DNA of 64,000 nucleotides from RPQJ01 sp963793005 (GTDB taxonomy: Bacteria > Pseudomonadota > Gammaproteobacteria > Steroidobacterales > Steroidobacteraceae): positions 1,364,001-1,428,000 of the forward strand of contig CAWBYP010000002.1 of the NCBI GenBank assembly GCA_963793005.1, in the 5' to 3' direction. Under the pieces are notes generated by a model that did no database searches, had not been told where the DNA came from, and saw only the letters and a program-made list of their open reading frames with translations. Made by a program: the position numbers and the translations under genes. Positions 8,536 through 18,619 of the stretch are shown in pieces (position 1 is the first letter of the stretch; each line of letters opens with the position of its first letter).

Positions 8536-11500
8536 TTATTTCGCGCCCACGGTATTTAGTTCCAGTGGGGCCGCCGTATTCATGTGCAGGTCGCGCTGCG
8601 GGAACGGGATCGAGATGCCGTTCACGCGCAGTATCTCCTCGATGCGCACGTGCAGCAGGTGATTGGTCACGACGGCACGATCGGCCGTCGCCATCCAGCA
8701 ATACAGCCGGAACTGCAGTGCGCTGTCCCCGAACAGCTCGAACGCGACGTTCGGCGCCGGGTCCGCGAGCACTCCCGGCGTCTGCGCCGCTGCTTCCAGC
8801 AGAAGGCGCTCCACCAATGCCGTGTCCGACCCGTACGCGACACCGACAACCACCTGGATGCGGCGCTTGGTGTTGCTCAGCGTCCAGTTGGTGACCTTCG
8901 ATGCCACCATCTCCTTGTTCGGGATCAGGATCTCGCGGCCGTCGTAGTCCCGGACCGTGGTAGCACGCACGTGGATGCGCGTGACCACTCCGGTCTGGTC
9001 GCCAACCGCGACCATGTCACCGACCCGGATGGAGCGCTCCGACAGCAGGATGAGCCCCGAGAAGAAGTTGGCGACGATCTCCTGCAGGCCGAATCCAAGA
9101 CCGACGGAGAGGCCGGTCGCGAGCCACTGGATCTTCGACCAGCCGATGTTCAGGAACGTGAATGCAACCAGTACGCCCACCAGGAGCACGACGTAGCGGA
9201 GCAGCGTCACGACCGCATAGCGCGTGCCGACACCGCGCGCGACAGTATCCAGCGACCTGGTTCCAGTCAGCAGCGGCAGCACCCAGAATGTCAGCAGGGT
9301 GCCGGCCAGGGTCGCAACGCAGGCAAGCATGTTGGCGACGGTGACGGTCCGCAGGCCGCTGGCCGTTTCTGTCGACCACAACACGACGTTCCGCAGGTAA
9401 CCAAATGCGACGATCACGTCGCGCCAGATCCAGAGGAGCAGCGCCGCCGCGACCACCAGCATACCCACGCGCCACAACCTGTCGCGGCCGTGTCGCCGCG
9501 CCGCGTCCGCACCACTCGAGGTCACCGCGCCCGCTTCGTCCCGCGGCGAGATCATCACGTGCACCGTGGCCACGGTAGCAATCATCAGCAGGGTTCCAAG
9601 CAGGGACCGCGTCAGGTCCAGGGCGCCGACCAGGAATCCCTGCTCGAGTTGCCAGAGAAACGCTACGGGCACGAGCATCGCCGCCACGTAGGCGGCAGTC
9701 CAGGCCCCGCGCGTACCCCGCTTGCCCGATGCCGCGGCCCGCCGCAGCTCCAGGCTCAAAACCCTGTGGATCATCACCGCCATGACGATTGCGCTCAACA
9801 TCAGGCACAGCCTGGCGGCCAGGTCCGCATGCGCCGCGGCGCCGTCCGAGTGCGCGGCGAACAACATCCGGCTCGCGAGAGCGAGTACCAGGATTACGGT
9901 GAGCAGCCACACTGCCTCGCGACCGCGCGCGGCGACAGGTGACAGGTCGGGCCGGAAATTAGCGATGCCGCCGCGACTGGCAAACAGCGCGGCAATCATG
10001 CCCACGCCAAATCCACCGACGGAGGCCTCGATCAAACTGAGGCCCAGGACGTGCAACCCCGTCGGCGCCCCGTCGATCGACGCGAGCCCCCGACCCAGCG
10101 CGGCGATGATCACCATCAAGGCGAGTCCGTTCAGCAGCGACCCGACCAGGCAGCTGGTGTATGAGACCCGGGACGAACTGGCACCGGTGGTACTGGACAA
10201 CCGGCGCCTGCGCAGCGTGACCATCAGCATCACTCCACCCAGGATCACCAGCACCATCGCCCCGAACCCCCAGGGCTGGCTCCGGACCGCCGTCCCGGTG
10301 GCTCGGGCGCCCTGTGCCCAGAACACCGGCGCTACGAGCGCTCGCATCCCTCCGAGGGCCTGCTGGAAGTCGACACGGCTCACGCCACGCGCATTCCGGA
10401 CCCATGGCTCCTGGCCCCTCAGGCGCTCGCGAATCTGCTCAACACTGGCGACGAATGCGCGCTGCTGGTCCTGGTACTCGTTCAACACGCCGACGTAGCG
10501 CTCCAGGTCGCGGATCAGCGGCTCGAGGATCTGGGAGCGCGACTTCAGCAGCGATCCGACCACGTCCCTGGCTTCTTCCCGCTGGTTGGCCCGGAGCCCG
10601 GCGATATCCCCGACCAACTCGTCGGTCACCCCGGCGAAATTGCGCTCCAGGCGCTGGCGCTGCGAGGTCAGCTCGACAATCCGGACCTGCGTTTCGTCGA
10701 TCACGGCCCGACGCGACGCGATCTCCGCCTGGAATTTCGTCACCGGCGGCAGGCTCCTCAACGATTCACGTATCAGGACGCCGGCAGCAACAGACCGTCC
10801 GAGTGCGGCCAGGCGACTGCGCAGGACCTGCGAGTCCGCCTGGAAGCTGGCGATCGTCCGCTCTATTTCGGACAGGCCCGCCTGGGCCGCGTCGATCTGG
10901 TGTGTGATCGCCGAGGGCCCCACGTAGAGCGCAGCCAGCTCACGATTCGTCTGCGCGAGCCGCGCGATTTCCGGGTGATGACCCACGGCCGACGCCTGCC
11001 ACCGGGATGATCCGTCAATCGCGTCAGACACGCGGCGCCGGGCAACGACGTCGCGGACCGCAGCGAGTTCCGCGTTCAGGGCCTCGACCTGCCGCTCGGC
11101 GTCGGTAATTTCGGCCGCCAGCAACTGGCCGCGCAGGTCGGCGCCATCACGCTGCTCTTCAATCAGCGCGATCCTCGCGAGCAGCGCCTGGGCACGCGCC
11201 CTCTCCAGCAGGCCACTCTGCCCGGATTGGTTGTCGCCCTTGTCCGTGGTCGGGCGAGACTGGGCGATCGCGCCCTGGACCTCCAACAGCGATTGCCTGG
11301 CTGCCGCTAGATCGGCTCCGAGCAGCGGCACACGACTGCTCAGGTCGCTGGCCTGTACCTGCAACTGGCTGACACGCTGGGACGCCACCTGCGCGGCCGC
11401 ATTGACCTCGGCCAGCACGGCCTCCAGCTGCGCCTGAGTGCCGTCGCTCCAACCTTCCGGCAGCGCGGTCGCAGGCATCAGGGTCCCGCCGCCCGCAAGC

Positions 11501-11802
11501 CGGCTCAGTATCGTCGGCGCCGCAAGACGCTGCTCGACCAGCTCGGCGGCGTCGGCGCGATCCGACAGCGCTGACTGGAGCTGTGCATCGACCTGCTGCA
11601 TGACCGCCTCTTCAGCCTGCCGCGCAGCCGGGCTCAGCGTCGTGTCCTCGCCGATCGCCTTGTCGCGCTGGGCGAGTTGATTCTGCAGTTCGGCGATCAC
11701 GGCTTGAGGATCGTCAGGCGGCGCCTGGGCCACGCCCGCGTGCGGCAATGTGAGCGCGACCAGCAGCAGTCCTCGCAGCATTCGGAATCGCGCGTGCGTC
11801 AT
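8536..11802 (-). CDS. Large MscS-type mechanosensitive channel (MscK/MscM-like)
   Basis: 1088 residues from the ATG at 11802, chosen because CAGGA lies at a good distance before it; an ATG three codons upstream would leave no room for a ribosome site. Layout: signal peptide, a long periplasmic region rich in heptad-like Leu/Gln/Arg (about 30-470, coiled coil), eight or more membrane helices (about 505-890), then the MscS pore and beta domain. Pore signature: GLGFGLQEIVANFFSG (around 930), followed by SIRVGDMV and IPNKEM. Known: such channels release solutes on hypo-osmotic shock and use the periplasmic part as an accessory domain. Transcribed ahead of the DUF481 barrel gene. Confidence 0.93.
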   Translation of the reverse strand: MTHARFRMLRGLLLVALTLPHAGVAQAPPDDPQAVIAELQNQLAQRDKAIGEDTTLSPAARQAEEAVMQQVDAQLQSALSDRADAAELVEQRLAAPTILSRLAGGGTLMPATALPEGWSDGTQAQLEAVLAEVNAAAQVASQRVSQLQVQASDLSSRVPLLGADLAAARQSLLEVQGAIAQSRPTTDKGDNQSGQSGLLERARAQALLARIALIEEQRDGADLRGQLLAAEITDAERQVEALNAELAAVRDVVARRRVSDAIDGSSRWQASAVGHHPEIARLAQTNRELAALYVGPSAITHQIDAAQAGLSEIERTIASFQADSQVLRSRLAALGRSVAAGVLIRESLRSLPPVTKFQAEIASRRAVIDETQVRIVELTSQRQRLERNFAGVTDELVGDIAGLRANQREEARDVVGSLLKSRSQILEPLIRDLERYVGVLNEYQDQQRAFVASVEQIRERLRGQEPWVRNARGVSRVDFQQALGGMRALVAPVFWAQGARATGTAVRSQPWGFGAMVLVILGGVMLMVTLRRRRLSSTTGASSSRVSYTSCLVGSLLNGLALMVIIAALGRGLASIDGAPTGLHVLGLSLIEASVGGFGVGMIAALFASRGGIANFRPDLSPVAARGREAVWLLTVILVLALASRMLFAAHSDGAAAHADLAARLCLMLSAIVMAVMIHRVLSLELRRAAASGKRGTRGAWTAAYVAAMLVPVAFLWQLEQGFLVGALDLTRSLLGTLLMIATVATVHVMISPRDEAGAVTSSGADAARRHGRDRLWRVGMLVVAAALLLWIWRDVIVAFGYLRNVVLWSTETASGLRTVTVANMLACVATLAGTLLTFWVLPLLTGTRSLDTVARGVGTRYAVVTLLRYVVLLVGVLVAFTFLNIGWSKIQWLATGLSVGLGFGLQEIVANFFSGLILLSERSIRVGDMVAVGDQTGVVTRIHVRATTVRDYDGREILIPNKEMVASKVTNWTLSNTKRRIQVVVGVAYGSDTALVERLLLEAAAQTPGVLADPAPNVAFELFGDSALQFRLYCWMATADRAVVTNHLLHVRIEEILRVNGISIPFPQRDLHMNTAAPLELNTVGAK

Positions 11803-12048
11803 GTCAGGCATCCTGCACCCCGTCGGTTGCAGGCCAGTTTACGGGATTCGGGACGGCCAGTTGTCGCACGGGGCTGCGGCCGGGCTCCGGGCCAGGCACC
11901 GCCATCCGGGACGGGGCCACACGGCGCGTGGAACATGCATGAGACGTGGTGCTAAGCTACAGTCGCGGCCATTGAATGCGCTGAGCTGCGCGACCGCTGG
12001 TCACAAGCAACAAACAAGCAGACAGACTCCCCCCGTTAGGAGAGACCC

Positions 12049-12369
12049 ATGAAATATGCAGTATTCTTCACGGTCACGGCCGTATGCCTCGTCGGCCTTG
12101 CCGGTTGCCAGTCCACGGGCCAGCAGCTCGATGCCGAGCAGCAGCAGGCGGTGAGCACCGCCGTGCAGCGCGTCAGCTTCGACATGAACTGCCCTAGCGC
12201 CACCGGCCAGGTGCTGTCGCGCCAGATGATCGCGCCAGTCTCGATCCGTTTCGGTGTCGAGCGCGCCGAGTACACGATCGGCGTCGAAGGCTGCAACCAG
12301 CGCCAGACCATCATCGTGGTCTGCCCGCAGGACGGCAGCGGCTGTTTCGCCGGCGGCCCGCGCGAATAG
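12049..12369 (+). CDS. Small lipoprotein of unknown function
   Basis: 106 residues. A strong AGGAGAG precedes the ATG. Seen: a signal peptide ending in lipobox VGLAGC, so it is lipidated on cysteine about residue 20; four further cysteines (in NCPS, EGCN, VVCP, GCFAG) suggest two disulfides in the periplasm. The body has no family I recognise. A possible extended -10 (TGCTAAGCT near 11950) lies about 90 nt upstream. It is first in a same-strand series with the barrel protein 33 nt downstream, so it may be an accessory lipoprotein of that envelope system. Confidence 0.75.
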   Translation: MKYAVFFTVTAVCLVGLAGCQSTGQQLDAEQQQAVSTAVQRVSFDMNCPSATGQVLSRQMIAPVSIRFGVERAEYTIGVEGCNQRQTIIVVCPQDGSGCFAGGPRE

Positions 12370-12402
12370 CGCGGACCCCGGCAGCAATAAGGACGCTCCT
12401 GC

Positions 12403-13218
12403 ATGCGTAAAACCAATGCGGCAACGCTGGCGACAGGGATCACGTTGACCCTGCTTGCCTGCGGCGCGGCCCGCGCCGAATTGTCCACCGAGGAACTGGC
12501 CAAGCTGGCGCAGAACCCGGTCGGCAACCTGATCAGCGTGCCGTTCCAGAACAACACCAATTTCAACTACGGTCCGCTCGACAAGACCCAGGACATCCTG
12601 AACATCCAGCCCGTGTACCCGATCCACCTGAACGAAGAATGGAACATCATCACGCGCACGATCTTTCCGCTGCTGTGGCAGCCGGCGCTCTACCCGGGCC
12701 AGGGTTCGACGTTCGGATTGAGTGACACGCAGTTCTCGGCATTCCTCTCGCCGGCGACGCCGAAAGGCCTCATCTGGGGCGTGGGCGGTATCGCGCAGTT
12801 GCCGACCCATACCAGCGACGTGCTCGGCAACAAGCGCTGGGGCCTTGGGCCCACCGCGGTCGTGCTGAAAATAGAGCATGGCAGCCCGTGGGTGTATGGC
12901 GTGCTCGCCAACAACATCTGGTCGGTGACGAACTCGAGCTCATCACCACCGATCAACCAGATGCTCGTGCAGCCGTTCCTGAACTACAACTTCAAGGGCG
13001 GCGCGTACCTCACGACGGCACCGATCATCACCGCAAACTGGCAGGCCGACAGTGGCGATACCTGGACCGTTCCGATCGGCGGTGGCGTAGGCAAGATCTT
13101 CCACCTCGGAAAGCTGCCGGTGAACACGCAGGTCTCGGCCTACTACAACGTCGTGACCCCGGATTACGGGCCGGACTGGCAGCTGCGGGCGCAGGTGCAG
13201 TTCATGTTCCCGAAATAG
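12403..13218 (+). CDS. Outer-membrane beta-barrel protein of the 'neuromedin U'/phenol MetA type
   Basis: 271 residues with a signal peptide cleaved after ARA. Seen: AQNPVGNLISVPFQNNTNFNYGP and LNIQPVYPIHLNEEW in short succession, a hallmark of bacterial proteins often deposited under the misleading name neuromedin U, and repeated aromatic-alternating strands ending in QVQFMFPK. Known: these are predicted barrels related to the MetA-pathway phenol-degradation family; function is unproven. AAGGACG gives a good ribosome site. It sits between a small lipoprotein and a large secreted repeat protein on the same strand. Porin or lipid/aromatic uptake is plausible but not shown. Confidence 0.8.
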   Translation: MRKTNAATLATGITLTLLACGAARAELSTEELAKLAQNPVGNLISVPFQNNTNFNYGPLDKTQDILNIQPVYPIHLNEEWNIITRTIFPLLWQPALYPGQGSTFGLSDTQFSAFLSPATPKGLIWGVGGIAQLPTHTSDVLGNKRWGLGPTAVVLKIEHGSPWVYGVLANNIWSVTNSSSSPPINQMLVQPFLNYNFKGGAYLTTAPIITANWQADSGDTWTVPIGGGVGKIFHLGKLPVNTQVSAYYNVVTPDYGPDWQLRAQVQFMFPK

Positions 13219-13314
13219 TCGACCGAATGCGACTGCGGCACCAGTCCGCGTGCCGACCACCGACCGCGGAAACCTGATGGCGTCCGGCCGCGCCGGCGCA
13301 GCGGAGACACACCA

Positions 13315-15630
13315 ATGATGCGTTCCACAGCCGCGACTGCCGTCGCACTGCTCCTGTCCGTGACCGGCCTCGATGCGCTTGCGCAGCAGGGTCCGCAGCC
13401 CGACGCACCGGGCGTCGAACAAGCAGGTGCCCAGGACGGCGGGCAACAGTCGCCCGGACGCTGGCCCCGCCAGGTGCCGCTGTCCGACGGACTTGCGCTG
13501 GTCTACCAGCCGCAGGTCGAGCGGTGGCAGGACGATGAAATCAATGTCCAGGCGGCTGTCAGCGTCACCGTGAACGGGTCGTCCGGCCCTGTGTTCGGCG
13601 TGCTCTGGGCGACCGCACAGACCGAAGTCGACCAGTCGTCGCAGACCGTAATTCTCGACGGCGTGCGGCTGCTGCGCGCCAACTTCCCGTCAATGTCCGA
13701 CGGCGGCGCATCGGTGCTGGCTGAACTGCGGCAGTTCTACGCCTCGAACCCACCCGGTGCAGTTTCGCTTGGTTTCGTGCAGGCCTCGCTCGCGGCGGCG
13801 CAGAGGATGCATCCGCAGGGCGTGCCGGTGCAGAGCTCGCCACCGCGCATCATCGTCAGCGAAACGCCGGCGTTGCTGATACCGATCCACGGTGCCACGG
13901 TCGTCAAGCCGGTCGCCGGCACGGGGCTGAGCCGCGTGATCAACACGCGGTTCCTGATCCTGCGCGATGGCCCGGAGCCGCCATACTTTCTCCATGTGTA
14001 CGACGGCTGGATGCAGGCGCCGTCGGTGGACGGGCCCTGGAAAGTCGCCAAGGAGCCGCCTGCATCGCTGGATGCGACGGCTGAAAAACTATCCAAGGTC
14101 GGGGTCGTGGACCTGCTGGACGGCGGGCCGAACGCTAAGCGCAAGGCGTCGCTCGCAGCGGGCGCCCCGACCATCTACGTCGCACACGACGCCGCCGAAC
14201 TCATCGTGTTCGCCGGCAAGCCGGACTTCACGCCGATTCCGGGCACGGGTCTGCTGTGGGCCAGCAATACGACCTCCGACGTCATCGTGGAGACGACCAG
14301 CAACCTGTATTTCGTGGTCATCTCGGGTCGCTGGTACCGCGCGGCCTCGCTGAACGGGCCGTGGAGCTACGTGCCCAACAGCGCGCTGCCCGCGTCGTTC
14401 GCGCAGATCCCGCCGGGCACGCCGGCAGGAGTCGTGCTCTCGACCGTTGCGGGCACGCCGCAGGCACAGGAGGCCGTGATCGCCACGACCATCCCGCAAA
14501 CCGCGCGGGTGCCGCTCGCGAACGGACCTGCGTTCACGCCAGCCTTTGATGGTGCCCCGCAATACCGGTCGATCGACGGCACGCCGCTTTCCTATGTCGT
14601 GAACTCCGACCTGCCACTTATCCGGGTCGCACCGGACTCGTTCTATGCGCTGCAGACCGGTGTATGGTTCACGGCGGACAACGTCACGGGGCCGTGGACC
14701 GTGGCGACCTCGGTACCGGCCGTGATCTACACGATCCCCCCGAGCTCGCCACTGTTCTACGTCACCTACGCGGAGATCTACGACGCGACGCCCGAGTACG
14801 TGGACACCGGCTATACGCCCGGGTACACGGGTTCGGTCGTCACCACGGACGGCACCGTGGTATACGGCACGGGCTACTGGTACCAGCCTTGGATCGGCGA
14901 CGACTTCTACCCGGTACCGCTCACCTACGGCATCGACGCCGTGCCGATCTACAACCCGTACGTTGGCTACGCGTATGCCTTCGGTTACCCCGCGGCGCTG
15001 GACCCGTACTGGTACTGGGGGACGCCTTACTACGCCCCGGCGTACTGGGGCACGACCTGCTGCGGCACGGTCTCGGAGGCGACCAACGTCTACCGGGCTT
15101 ACGGTGACACTGTGGCCTCGGGCACGCGCAGCTGGTACCAGGATTCAAACGGCAAGGTCGGCACGACCGCGCAGGGCGACTATGCCGACGCGCGCACGGG
15201 CACCACCGGGACGTACTCGGGGAACCGCAGCTATAACCCCAACAACGGAAATGTCGACACGTCCACCGACCGGACCTTTGACATGGCGAACGGAACGACA
15301 GGCTCCGTCGACCGCTCGGGCCAGTACGATACCGAGACCGGTTCGCGCAGCTACGATTCGAACAGGTCGGCGACTACCGCGGGCGGCAGCACTGTGGATC
15401 GCTCTGCCTCCGCATCGATGGGCTCGGACGGCTTCCAGCGCGACTCTTCGACGACTTTCGACGACGCGCGCAACGGCCAGACCTACTCACGCAGTTCGGG
15501 CTGGGGCGGCGGCGGATTCGGCGGCGACCGCGGCGGATTCAACAACGGCGGCTGGGGCGGTGGCCGCTCGTTCGGCGGCGGAATCGGCGGTGGTTTCGGC
15601 GGAGGCTTCCGCGGTGGTGGCAGGCGCTGA
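13315..15630 (+). CDS. Large secreted protein with GPW repeats and a Gly-rich C-terminal tail
   Basis: 771 residues with a signal peptide (cleavage near LDALA-QQG). The middle holds at least three similar units ending in GPW: DGWMQAPSVDGPW, GRWYRAASLNGPW and GVWFTADNVTGPW, each preceded by a short strand ending in an aromatic residue, suggesting repeated beta-sandwich or blade-like modules. Around 540-620 there is a Tyr/Trp/Pro-rich part (YWYWGTPYYAPAYWG), then a Ser/Thr/Asp-rich linker and a Gly/Phe/Arg tail. Similar proteins are sometimes labelled carbohydrate-binding family V/XII, which I cannot confirm. The tail resembles adhesive or matrix proteins. It ends 3 nt from the convergent DUF3313 gene. 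Confidence 0.72.
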   Translation: MMRSTAATAVALLLSVTGLDALAQQGPQPDAPGVEQAGAQDGGQQSPGRWPRQVPLSDGLALVYQPQVERWQDDEINVQAAVSVTVNGSSGPVFGVLWATAQTEVDQSSQTVILDGVRLLRANFPSMSDGGASVLAELRQFYASNPPGAVSLGFVQASLAAAQRMHPQGVPVQSSPPRIIVSETPALLIPIHGATVVKPVAGTGLSRVINTRFLILRDGPEPPYFLHVYDGWMQAPSVDGPWKVAKEPPASLDATAEKLSKVGVVDLLDGGPNAKRKASLAAGAPTIYVAHDAAELIVFAGKPDFTPIPGTGLLWASNTTSDVIVETTSNLYFVVISGRWYRAASLNGPWSYVPNSALPASFAQIPPGTPAGVVLSTVAGTPQAQEAVIATTIPQTARVPLANGPAFTPAFDGAPQYRSIDGTPLSYVVNSDLPLIRVAPDSFYALQTGVWFTADNVTGPWTVATSVPAVIYTIPPSSPLFYVTYAEIYDATPEYVDTGYTPGYTGSVVTTDGTVVYGTGYWYQPWIGDDFYPVPLTYGIDAVPIYNPYVGYAYAFGYPAALDPYWYWGTPYYAPAYWGTTCCGTVSEATNVYRAYGDTVASGTRSWYQDSNGKVGTTAQGDYADARTGTTGTYSGNRSYNPNNGNVDTSTDRTFDMANGTTGSVDRSGQYDTETGSRSYDSNRSATTAGGSTVDRSASASMGSDGFQRDSSTTFDDARNGQTYSRSSGWGGGGFGGDRGGFNNGGWGGGRSFGGGIGGGFGGGFRGGGRR

Positions 15631-15633
15631 CCG

Positions 15634-16305
15634 CTATTTTCCCTTGCCCTCGAGCCGATCGAGCCCCTTCACCAGGCGCTTCGCCCAGTCGGTGACGGCG
15701 CGGCGGAACTCGGCCGAATTGGTGACACTGTTCGCAATCGTCGCGTAGCCGGTCTGTTTTCCAGCGTACCTGTCCACGACGCGCGCCAGCAGTTGACCAG
15801 TCGGCCCGTCGCGCAGCTCCATGACAAGCGTCATGCGGCCCGCGTTCATCGTGTAGGAACGGGATCCACCCGCGGTCATCTTGTCCGGGGCATTGATGTA
15901 GACGTCCGCAAGTCCAGCAGCGACGACCAGTGTATCGTCGAGCGGTTTCGCGACCACATCGTACCCCGCCGCCGCGAGTTCCTCACCGAAGATGCGTCGA
16001 AATTCACTGGCCATCTCGTCGCGGATTTCCTGCATATCGGCGGCGGACAACCTGCCGGATGTACCGCGGGAATTCCTGTTGGGATCCCAGTCCTTGTCGA
16101 AGGCTACCTGCACGGGTGCCAGGACCAGGTTCCCGTACGCCTTGATTTCAACCCCGGGCCGGACATAAACGGCGTCGAGTCCCTTGGTCTTGCGGTATTC
16201 GAGTCCGTCCCAGGTCTCCGGCGGCGTCGCTGCCCCCGCCACTGACGCGACCAGAAGGCACAAAGCAACCAGGACTCTCAGCGAAGGCACCCGGACTCGT
16301 GTCAT
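15634..16305 (-). CDS. DUF3313 family secreted protein
   Basis: 223 residues from the ATG at 16305, chosen because GAGGGG lies eight bases before it; two further upstream starts (16311 ATG, 16314 GTG) are in frame but crowd the ribosome site. Seen: a signal peptide ending near VAGAA, then DGLEYRKTKGLDAVYVRPGV and DVYINAP with the conserved pattern of DUF3313. The C-terminus is basic. Known: predicted periplasmic or lipid-anchored proteins without known function; this one has no lipobox cysteine. It diverges from the multihaem cytochrome gene over about 115 nt and converges on the GPW protein. Confidence 0.82.
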   Translation of the reverse strand: MTRVRVPSLRVLVALCLLVASVAGAATPPETWDGLEYRKTKGLDAVYVRPGVEIKAYGNLVLAPVQVAFDKDWDPNRNSRGTSGRLSAADMQEIRDEMASEFRRIFGEELAAAGYDVVAKPLDDTLVVAAGLADVYINAPDKMTAGGSRSYTMNAGRMTLVMELRDGPTGQLLARVVDRYAGKQTGYATIANSVTNSAEFRRAVTDWAKRLVKGLDRLEGKGK

Positions 16306-16420
16306 TGTCATCACCCCTCAGGACGGCTGGACGAGGGTATTGCAGGGCCTGCGCACGCCGCTGTCAATGACGCGGGCCAGTCGGCACAATTGAGTTCCGC
16401 CTGTCTCCTCGAGAAGTTCC

Positions 16421-18586
16421 TTGAAGCCCCGTTACTGGCCCGTCGTCCTCGGAATCGCTGCGCTCATCGTGATTGCCGTGGTGCTTTGGCGCTCCGGCAT
16501 GCTCGCCGGCTCGCCGCCTTCGACCCAGCAGTCCGGGATCGAAACTGCAGGACAGCCGGAGCCTGCCGGATACGTCGGCTCGCGGGCCTGCGCGAATTGC
16601 CACGAAAAGGAGTCTGTCGCGTGGCGCGATTCACAGCACGCGCTTGCAATGCAGGCGCCGACCGAGCAGTCGGTGCTGGGCGACTTCAACGACGCCAGCT
16701 TCGAGCATTACGACGTCACGAGCACGTTCTTCCGCCGCGACGGAAGATTCATCGTGCGCACGGACGGTCCGGACGGGAAGCTGGCCGACTTCGAGGTGCA
16801 GCACACCTTCGGCGTGTACCCGCTGCAGCAATACCTGTTGGACATCGGCGGCGGTCGGCTGCAGGCGCTGTCGGTCGCCTGGGACTCACGACCGCGAGCC
16901 GACGGCGGCCAGAGATGGTTTCACCTCTACCCCGACGAGCGCATCGACCACGCGGACGAGCTCCATTGGACGAAACGGCAACAGAACTGGAACTACATGT
17001 GCGCGGATTGCCACGCGACCGACCTGCAGAAGAACTACGACGCGGCGACCAACACCTTCACGACGCGCTGGGCCGAGCCGACGGTAGGCTGCGAGGCCTG
17101 CCATGGACCGGGCACCGCACATGTCGCATGGGCCGAAGCGGCCGCGAGCGACAGCACGACCGCGAAGTCGAACGGGCTCACCGTGCACTTTGGCGAACGC
17201 CGCAGCGCAGGCTGGAAGATCAATCCGGCAACCGGCAACGCGACCCGCAGCCGTGCCCGCGATGCGGACACGGAAGTCGACGTCTGCGCGCAGTGCCATT
17301 CGCGACGCGGCCAATTCTCCAATGGCTACCATGCCGGGGAGAAACTGCAGGATCACTACATCCCGGCGCTGATCACGCCCGGGCTGTATTACCCCGACGG
17401 TCAGCAGCGCGACGAGGTCTACAACTGGGGCTCGTTCCTCTCGAGCCGCATGTACTCGAAGGGCGTGACCTGCGGTGACTGCCACGAGCCGCACGGCGGG
17501 AAGCTGCGCGCCGAGGGCAACGCGGTCTGCGCACAGTGTCACCTTGCTTCGAAATTCGACACGGCCGCGCACCATTTCCACGAGGCCGGTACACCCGGGG
17601 CGCAATGCTCCGCCTGCCACATGCCGACCACAACTTACATGGTGGTCGACCCGCGCCATGACCACAGCTTCCGCATCCCGCGCCCGGACCTGAGCGAGAC
17701 ACTCGGCGTGCCCAATGCGTGCAACAAGTGCCATGAGGACCGCACGCCTGCATGGTCGGCGGCGGAACTGAAGAAGCGTTACCCTCACCCGAAGACGGGC
17801 TTCCAGGACTTCGCCACGGCGTTTGCCTCTGCCGATCGCGGTGAGCCCGATGCCACGATCGCGCTGGCGCAGCTGGTCTCGAACCAGGACGAGTCCGCAA
17901 TCGCGCGCGCCTCGGCGCTCGAGCGCCTCGCGCAGCTCGGCGGCGACAATGCGACGCTATCCGCCGAGGCCGCACTGAAGGACCGGAGCCCGCTGGTGCG
18001 TCACGCAGCCGTCGGCGTATACGACACCGTACCGCCTGAGCAGCGCGGGCCGATCGTGCCGCTGCTGCGTGACCCGGTGACGGACGTGCGTATGAGGGCC
18101 GCGCGTACGCTCGCGCCGGTGCCGGCCTCGGCTTTGGGTCCCACCGAAGCCGAGGCATATTCGAAAGCCGCCGCGGAGTACGTAGCGGCCGAGCGCTTCA
18201 ACGCCGACCGCCCCGAGAACCGGACCAACCTCGGCACCTACTACGCGGAGCGCGGGCAGTTCGCCGATGCGGAGACAGAGCTCCGCGCGGCCATCGCACT
18301 TGACCCCATGTTCGTGCCCGCCTGGGCCAACCTGGCCGACGTGATGCGGATGCAGGATCGCGAGGCAGATGCCGAGTCGGCCCTGCGAGAAGGCATCGCA
18401 CGCTCGCCCAGGGACGCGACGCTGCACCATGCACTGGGCCTGTCGCTGGTGCGGCAGAAAAAGAACGACGAAGCGCTGATCGAACTCAAGCGTGCGACGG
18501 AACTCGCGCCCGGCAACGCCCGGTTCGCCTACGTCTACGGCATCGCCAAGGCTGAACTGTCCGGCACGACAGCCGGTCCGCACTGA
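16421..18586 (+). CDS. Octahaem c-type cytochrome with C-terminal TPR domain
   Basis: 721 residues from a TTG start preceded by GAGAAG. Seen: one N-terminal membrane anchor (about 7-23), then eight CXXCH haem sites at about 57-61, 194-198, 224-228, 289-293, 351-355, 370-374, 396-400 and 434-438. After residue 470 there are no haems; residues about 480-580 look helical (HEAT-like), and about 590-715 contain TPR units (GTYYAERGQFADAETELRAA, ALGLSLVRQ). Known: cytochrome c554/NrfB-like haem packing followed by TPRs occurs in periplasmic proteins of unknown electron partner. Inferred: a membrane-anchored periplasmic electron-transfer protein. No cytochrome maturation or reductase genes are near. 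Confidence 0.88.
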   Translation: MKPRYWPVVLGIAALIVIAVVLWRSGMLAGSPPSTQQSGIETAGQPEPAGYVGSRACANCHEKESVAWRDSQHALAMQAPTEQSVLGDFNDASFEHYDVTSTFFRRDGRFIVRTDGPDGKLADFEVQHTFGVYPLQQYLLDIGGGRLQALSVAWDSRPRADGGQRWFHLYPDERIDHADELHWTKRQQNWNYMCADCHATDLQKNYDAATNTFTTRWAEPTVGCEACHGPGTAHVAWAEAAASDSTTAKSNGLTVHFGERRSAGWKINPATGNATRSRARDADTEVDVCAQCHSRRGQFSNGYHAGEKLQDHYIPALITPGLYYPDGQQRDEVYNWGSFLSSRMYSKGVTCGDCHEPHGGKLRAEGNAVCAQCHLASKFDTAAHHFHEAGTPGAQCSACHMPTTTYMVVDPRHDHSFRIPRPDLSETLGVPNACNKCHEDRTPAWSAAELKKRYPHPKTGFQDFATAFASADRGEPDATIALAQLVSNQDESAIARASALERLAQLGGDNATLSAEAALKDRSPLVRHAAVGVYDTVPPEQRGPIVPLLRDPVTDVRMRAARTLAPVPASALGPTEAEAYSKAAAEYVAAERFNADRPENRTNLGTYYAERGQFADAETELRAAIALDPMFVPAWANLADVMRMQDREADAESALREGIARSPRDATLHHALGLSLVRQKKNDEALIELKRATELAPGNARFAYVYGIAKAELSGTTAGPH

Positions 18587-18619
18587 CCCGACCGCTGATT
18601 CACCGGGGAGCTGGCTCGC

